A stretch of DNA of 64,000 nt, taken from Akkermansia muciniphila (GTDB taxonomy: Bacteria > Verrucomicrobiota > Verrucomicrobiia > Verrucomicrobiales > Akkermansiaceae). Within the stretch, counting starts at the first letter, position 1. Every line of letters begins with the position of its first letter. Of this stretch, positions 63,838 through 64,000 are shown in pieces. Below the pieces are notes generated by a model. It was not told the DNA's origin. It searched no databases and worked only from the letters and a program-made list of their open reading frames with translations. The DNA lies in assembly GCA_947624785.1 (NCBI GenBank), contig CANQLV010000010.1, forward strand, positions 62,001 to 126,000, given 5' to 3'. The position numbers and the translations under genes are program-made.

Positions 63838-64000
63838 TCAGGAATTCTTGGTGCCTTCACCCGTACCGGGCAGGAAGCGGTAATAGGTTTCCAGCATCAG
63901 CGTGGCCAGGCACTGGCGATAGATGCTCTGAGTCTTGTCATTCATGCCGGAAACGTATCCCACATCATTCTTCCGGAAGCTGCCGTCCGCATTCTGGCCG
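63838..64000 (-). CDS. Prenyltransferase-repeat protein, copy 2 (partial at right edge)
   Basis: Only the last 54 codons are inside the window. They end GQNADGSFRKNDVGYVSGMN, then a stretch with IYRQCLATLMLETYYRFLPG and TGEGTKNS. The C-terminus of copy 1 reads IYRQCLATLMLEVYYRFLPG and TGEGARNF, so the two are clear tandem paralogs. The stop codon is at 63838-63840. A terminator directly follows. Confidence 0.9.
   Translation of the reverse strand, partial: GQNADGSFRKNDVGYVSGMNDKTQSIYRQCLATLMLETYYRFLPGTGEGTKNS

Overview
The window looks like a stretch of an Akkermansia (Verrucomicrobiota) chromosome, very close to A. muciniphila. Three things point there. The block at 22.1-29.6 kb matches, gene for gene, what I recall of Amuc_1098-Amuc_1102, including the pili-associated protein Amuc_1100. 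The gene at 56-57 kb is the mucin O-glycoprotease OgpA (Amuc_1119). It is followed by a GH95 alpha-fucosidase (Amuc_1120). No search was run, so species and strain are inferred from remembered sequences.

Layout. 0-4.1 kb holds a secreted beta-barrel-like protein (cut by the left edge), nadB, a SPOUT rRNA methyltransferase and a metallophosphoesterase. 4.1-19.8 kb is dominated by a metal-homeostasis region. It contains a DtxR-type regulator, a P-type ATPase with an S-C-A metal site and its small partner, an OprB-like porin, feoA-feoA-feoB plus a Cys-rich FeoB partner, and a CPC-type Zn/Cd P-type ATPase. These units are tied together by a repeated palindrome (core TTAG-N6-CTAA), which at three promoters sits on the -10 element. 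Embedded in this region are a tri-haem cytochrome c peroxidase, lipA, tadA and a ROK kinase. 20.0-22.1 kb holds rho-coaE, then the pilus/secretin operon, M42 peptidase, lgt, two DUF3313-type lipoproteins, an M24 aminopeptidase, hisG and a 34-codon ribosome-associated peptide.

From 36.0 to 41.4 kb the base composition drops sharply (with a less AT-rich gene in the middle). This island carries only secreted proteins of unknown function, one with a transglutaminase-like Cys-His core and one that is an internal duplication. Ordinary genes resume with a PhoR/PhoB-like two-component pair and ilvD.

45.5-51.5 kb is the most interesting segment. It has a large autotransporter with chlamydial Pmp-like repeats, a promoter region bounded by a perfect 18-bp inverted repeat, and a tyrosine recombinase directly on the other side. 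That is the layout of an invertible phase-variation switch. The right part holds a family-4-like uracil-DNA glycosylase that lacks its N-terminal Cys pair, thiH, an LTA-synthase-like phosphotransferase, ogpA, the GH95 fucosidase, a DUF2851 protein with a STAS protein, and two tandem prenyltransferase-repeat proteins, the second cut by the right edge.

I saw no rRNA, tRNA, CRISPR array or insertion sequence.
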